6,210 nt of DNA, taken from positions 1 through 6,210 of the forward strand of contig JAGOCV010000246.1 in NCBI GenBank assembly GCA_017998575.1, written 5' to 3'. Made by a program: the position numbers and the translations under genes. Shown piece by piece: positions 4,531 through 6,210 of this stretch. The number at the start of each line of letters is the position of its first letter. Positions within the stretch are counted from its first letter, which is position 1. The notes below the pieces were generated by a model, which ran no database searches, had not been told where the DNA came from, and saw only the letters and a list, made by a program, of their open reading frames with translations. The DNA comes from Burkholderiaceae bacterium. Its GTDB lineage: Bacteria; Pseudomonadota; Gammaproteobacteria; Burkholderiales; Burkholderiaceae.

Positions 4531-6210
4531 TTGGAAGTTTCTTTCAGCAAGGAAGTGGAACTGCTGCGCCTGAAAAACGGCGACACCTTCCACGGCGAGG
4601 GCATCCTCGCGATCACCAAGGCGCTGCTCCAGTCGGGCGTGGCCTATGTCGGCGGCTACCAGGGCGCACCCGTGTCCCATCTGCTCGACGTGATGGTGCA
4701 GGCCGAGTCGTACATGAACGAGCTGGGCGTGCACGTCGAGGCCTGTTCCAACGAAGCCTCGGCCGCGGCCATGCTGGGCGCCTCCATCCACTATCCGCTG
4801 CGCGGCGCCGTGACGTGGAAGTCCATCGTGGGCACCAATGTGGCCTCGGACGCGCTGTCCAACCTCTCGTCGCCCGGCGTCACCGGCGGCGCGCTCATCG
4901 TGGTGGGCGAGGACTACGGCGAAGGCGCCTCGGTGATCCAGGAGCGCACCCACGCCTACGCGCTCAAGTCGAGCATGTGCCTGCTCGACCCGCGCCCCGA
5001 TCTGCCCGTGATGGTGCGCATGGTGGAACACGGCTTCCGCCTGTCCGAAGCCTCCAACATGCCCTGCATCCTGGAGCTGCGCATCCGCGCCTGCCACGTG
5101 CGCGGCAGCTTCGAGGCCAGCGACAACGTGCCGCCGCCCATTTCCACGCGCGCCTTGATGGAAGACCCGGCCGCGTTCGACTACATGCGGCTGGCGCACC
5201 CGCCAGTCACTTTCCGCCACGAGAAGCTCAAGGGCGAGGAACGCATTCCGGCCGCGCGCCGTTACATCACAGAGAACGGCCTCAACGAACTGATGCCCGG
5301 TCGCCACGAGCGCATGGGCATCATCGTGCAGGGCGGGCTCTACAACGCGCTGATCCGCAGCCTGCAGCAGCTGGGCCTGGCCGACGCGTTCGGCCAAAGC
5401 GAGATTCCGCTGCTGGTGCTCAACGTGGCGTGGCCCATCGTGCCCGAGCAGGTGGCCGAGTTCTGCATGGGCAAGGACGGCGTGCTGGTGGTGGAAGAAG
5501 GCCAGCCCGAGTACATCGAGCAGGAAATCGCCACGCTGCTGCGCCGGCGCGACATCCAGACGCCGCTGCATGGCAAGGACCTGCTGCCCGCCGCGGGCGA
5601 GTACACCGTCGAGGTGCTGGCCACCGGGCTGGCGGCCTTCGCGCAGCGCTACCTGCCCGATGCCGCCCGCGAGGCGGCCACGGGTTCGGCCCGTGCGTGG
5701 CTGGACGGCAATCAGGCCCGTCGCGCCGAGGTCTCGCGCCTGCTGGGTGAGCCGCTGCCCGCGCGCCCGCCGGGCTTTTGCGTCGGCTGCCCGGAGCGGC
5801 CGGTGTTCTCGGCCCTCAAGCTGGCGCAGCAGGAAGTGGGCAAGGTGCACGTGGCGGCCGACATCGGCTGCCATGCGTTCGGCACCTTCGAGCCCTTCTC
5901 GCAGGGCCACTCGATCCTGGGCTACGGCATGAGCCTGGCCAGCCGCGCGGGCGTCTCGCCCATGATGCAGCGGCGCACCCTGGCCATCATGGGCGATGGC
6001 GGCTTCTGGCACAACGGCCTGCTCACGGGCGTGCAGAGCGCGCTGTTCAACAAGGACGACGCGGTGCTGCTGATCTTCAAGAACGGCTACACCTCGGCCA
6101 CCGGCACGCAGGACATCATCTCCACGCCCGACGACGAGATCAAGGAGCGTGCGCGCGACAAGCAGCAGAGCCTGGTCGACAAGAACCAGACCATCGAGGC
6201 CACGCTGGAG
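4531..6210 (+). CDS. iorA: Indolepyruvate-type 2-oxoacid:ferredoxin oxidoreductase alpha subunit (3' truncated)
   Basis: This is the first 560 codons of a thiamine-diphosphate-dependent 2-oxoacid:acceptor oxidoreductase of the indolepyruvate (IorA) type, which decarboxylates an aryl-pyruvate or related 2-oxoacid to an acyl-CoA and passes electrons to ferredoxin with a beta subunit. The N-terminal pyrimidine-binding domain (about 20-200) shows GGYQGAP (41-47), EACSNE (70-75) and a GALIVVGEDYGEG stretch. A middle domain follows. The C-terminal thiamine-diphosphate domain starts near 415 with CVGCPE (C417, C420), DIGC (C447), and GDGGFWHNGLLTG (488-500) followed by KNGYTSATG (517-525), the GDG-to-Asn metal and cofactor motif. 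The motif usually reads YPGTP, so Gln and Ala here are changes. Any ferredoxin-like 4Fe-4S domain at the C-terminus and the beta-subunit gene would lie past the window. The gene is probably controlled by the divergent LysR gene. The substrate is not proven; the symbol reflects the family. Confidence 0.9.
   Translation, partial: MEVSFSKEVELLRLKNGDTFHGEGILAITKALLQSGVAYVGGYQGAPVSHLLDVMVQAESYMNELGVHVEACSNEASAAAMLGASIHYPLRGAVTWKSIVGTNVASDALSNLSSPGVTGGALIVVGEDYGEGASVIQERTHAYALKSSMCLLDPRPDLPVMVRMVEHGFRLSEASNMPCILELRIRACHVRGSFEASDNVPPPISTRALMEDPAAFDYMRLAHPPVTFRHEKLKGEERIPAARRYITENGLNELMPGRHERMGIIVQGGLYNALIRSLQQLGLADAFGQSEIPLLVLNVAWPIVPEQVAEFCMGKDGVLVVEEGQPEYIEQEIATLLRRRDIQTPLHGKDLLPAAGEYTVEVLATGLAAFAQRYLPDAAREAATGSARAWLDGNQARRAEVSRLLGEPLPARPPGFCVGCPERPVFSALKLAQQEVGKVHVAADIGCHAFGTFEPFSQGHSILGYGMSLASRAGVSPMMQRRTLAIMGDGGFWHNGLLTGVQSALFNKDDAVLLIFKNGYTSATGTQDIISTPDDEIKERARDKQQSLVDKNQTIEATLE

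Noticed and set aside
4470..5750. A 426-codon plus-strand open frame overlapping the oxidoreductase
   Set aside because: The translation is an Arg/Pro/Ala-rich low-complexity string out of frame with the conserved protein.
4510..6012. A 500-codon open frame on the minus strand opposite the oxidoreductase gene
   Set aside because: Its translation is rich in His, Ala, Arg and Gly with no recognisable domain, and it lies opposite a frame with clear thiamine-diphosphate motifs. It is a typical high-GC antisense shadow.

Overview
The window is about 6.2 kb of very GC-rich, densely coding bacterial chromosome. It looks like a betaproteobacterium of the order Burkholderiales, probably Comamonadaceae (Acidovorax, Variovorax, Hydrogenophaga and relatives). 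This rests on strong G/C bias at third codon positions and the style of the protein families; the genus cannot be fixed from the sequence alone. No RNA genes, insertion sequences, CRISPR arrays or phage genes were seen.

Layout: (1) 3-2402 (+), the molybdopterin-binding large subunit of xanthine dehydrogenase (xdhB). It starts at an ATGA overlap that suggests coupling to an upstream xdhA, and it ends at a clear hairpin terminator. (2) 2455-2904 (-), a small cytosolic hemerythrin-domain protein converging on xdhB. (3) 3030-3515 (+), a 161-residue protein with a diverged cold-shock domain at the N-terminus and one membrane segment near the C-terminus, divergent from the hemerythrin gene. (4) 3535-4434 (-), a LysR-type regulator of the NahR/DntR/LinR-like group, tail-to-tail with gene 3. 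(5) 4531 to the window end (+), the first 560 codons of a thiamine-diphosphate-dependent 2-oxoacid (indolepyruvate-type) ferredoxin oxidoreductase alpha subunit. It starts at TTG and has no stop inside the window.

The clearest functional link is between genes 4 and 5. They are divergent, and their 96-bp gap holds a dyad CTTCAT-N11-ATGAAG that fits the LysR T-N11-A box. The regulator therefore probably controls the oxidoreductase in response to an aromatic or 2-oxo acid, and may repress itself. Xanthine dehydrogenase (purine breakdown) and the oxidoreductase (aryl-pyruvate or other 2-oxoacid oxidation) are both catabolic redox enzymes, but nothing shows that they work together.

No clearly new system is visible. 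The points most worth a second look are the membrane-anchored, degenerate cold-shock protein, the LysR operator architecture, and the altered GYQGAP motif in the oxidoreductase.
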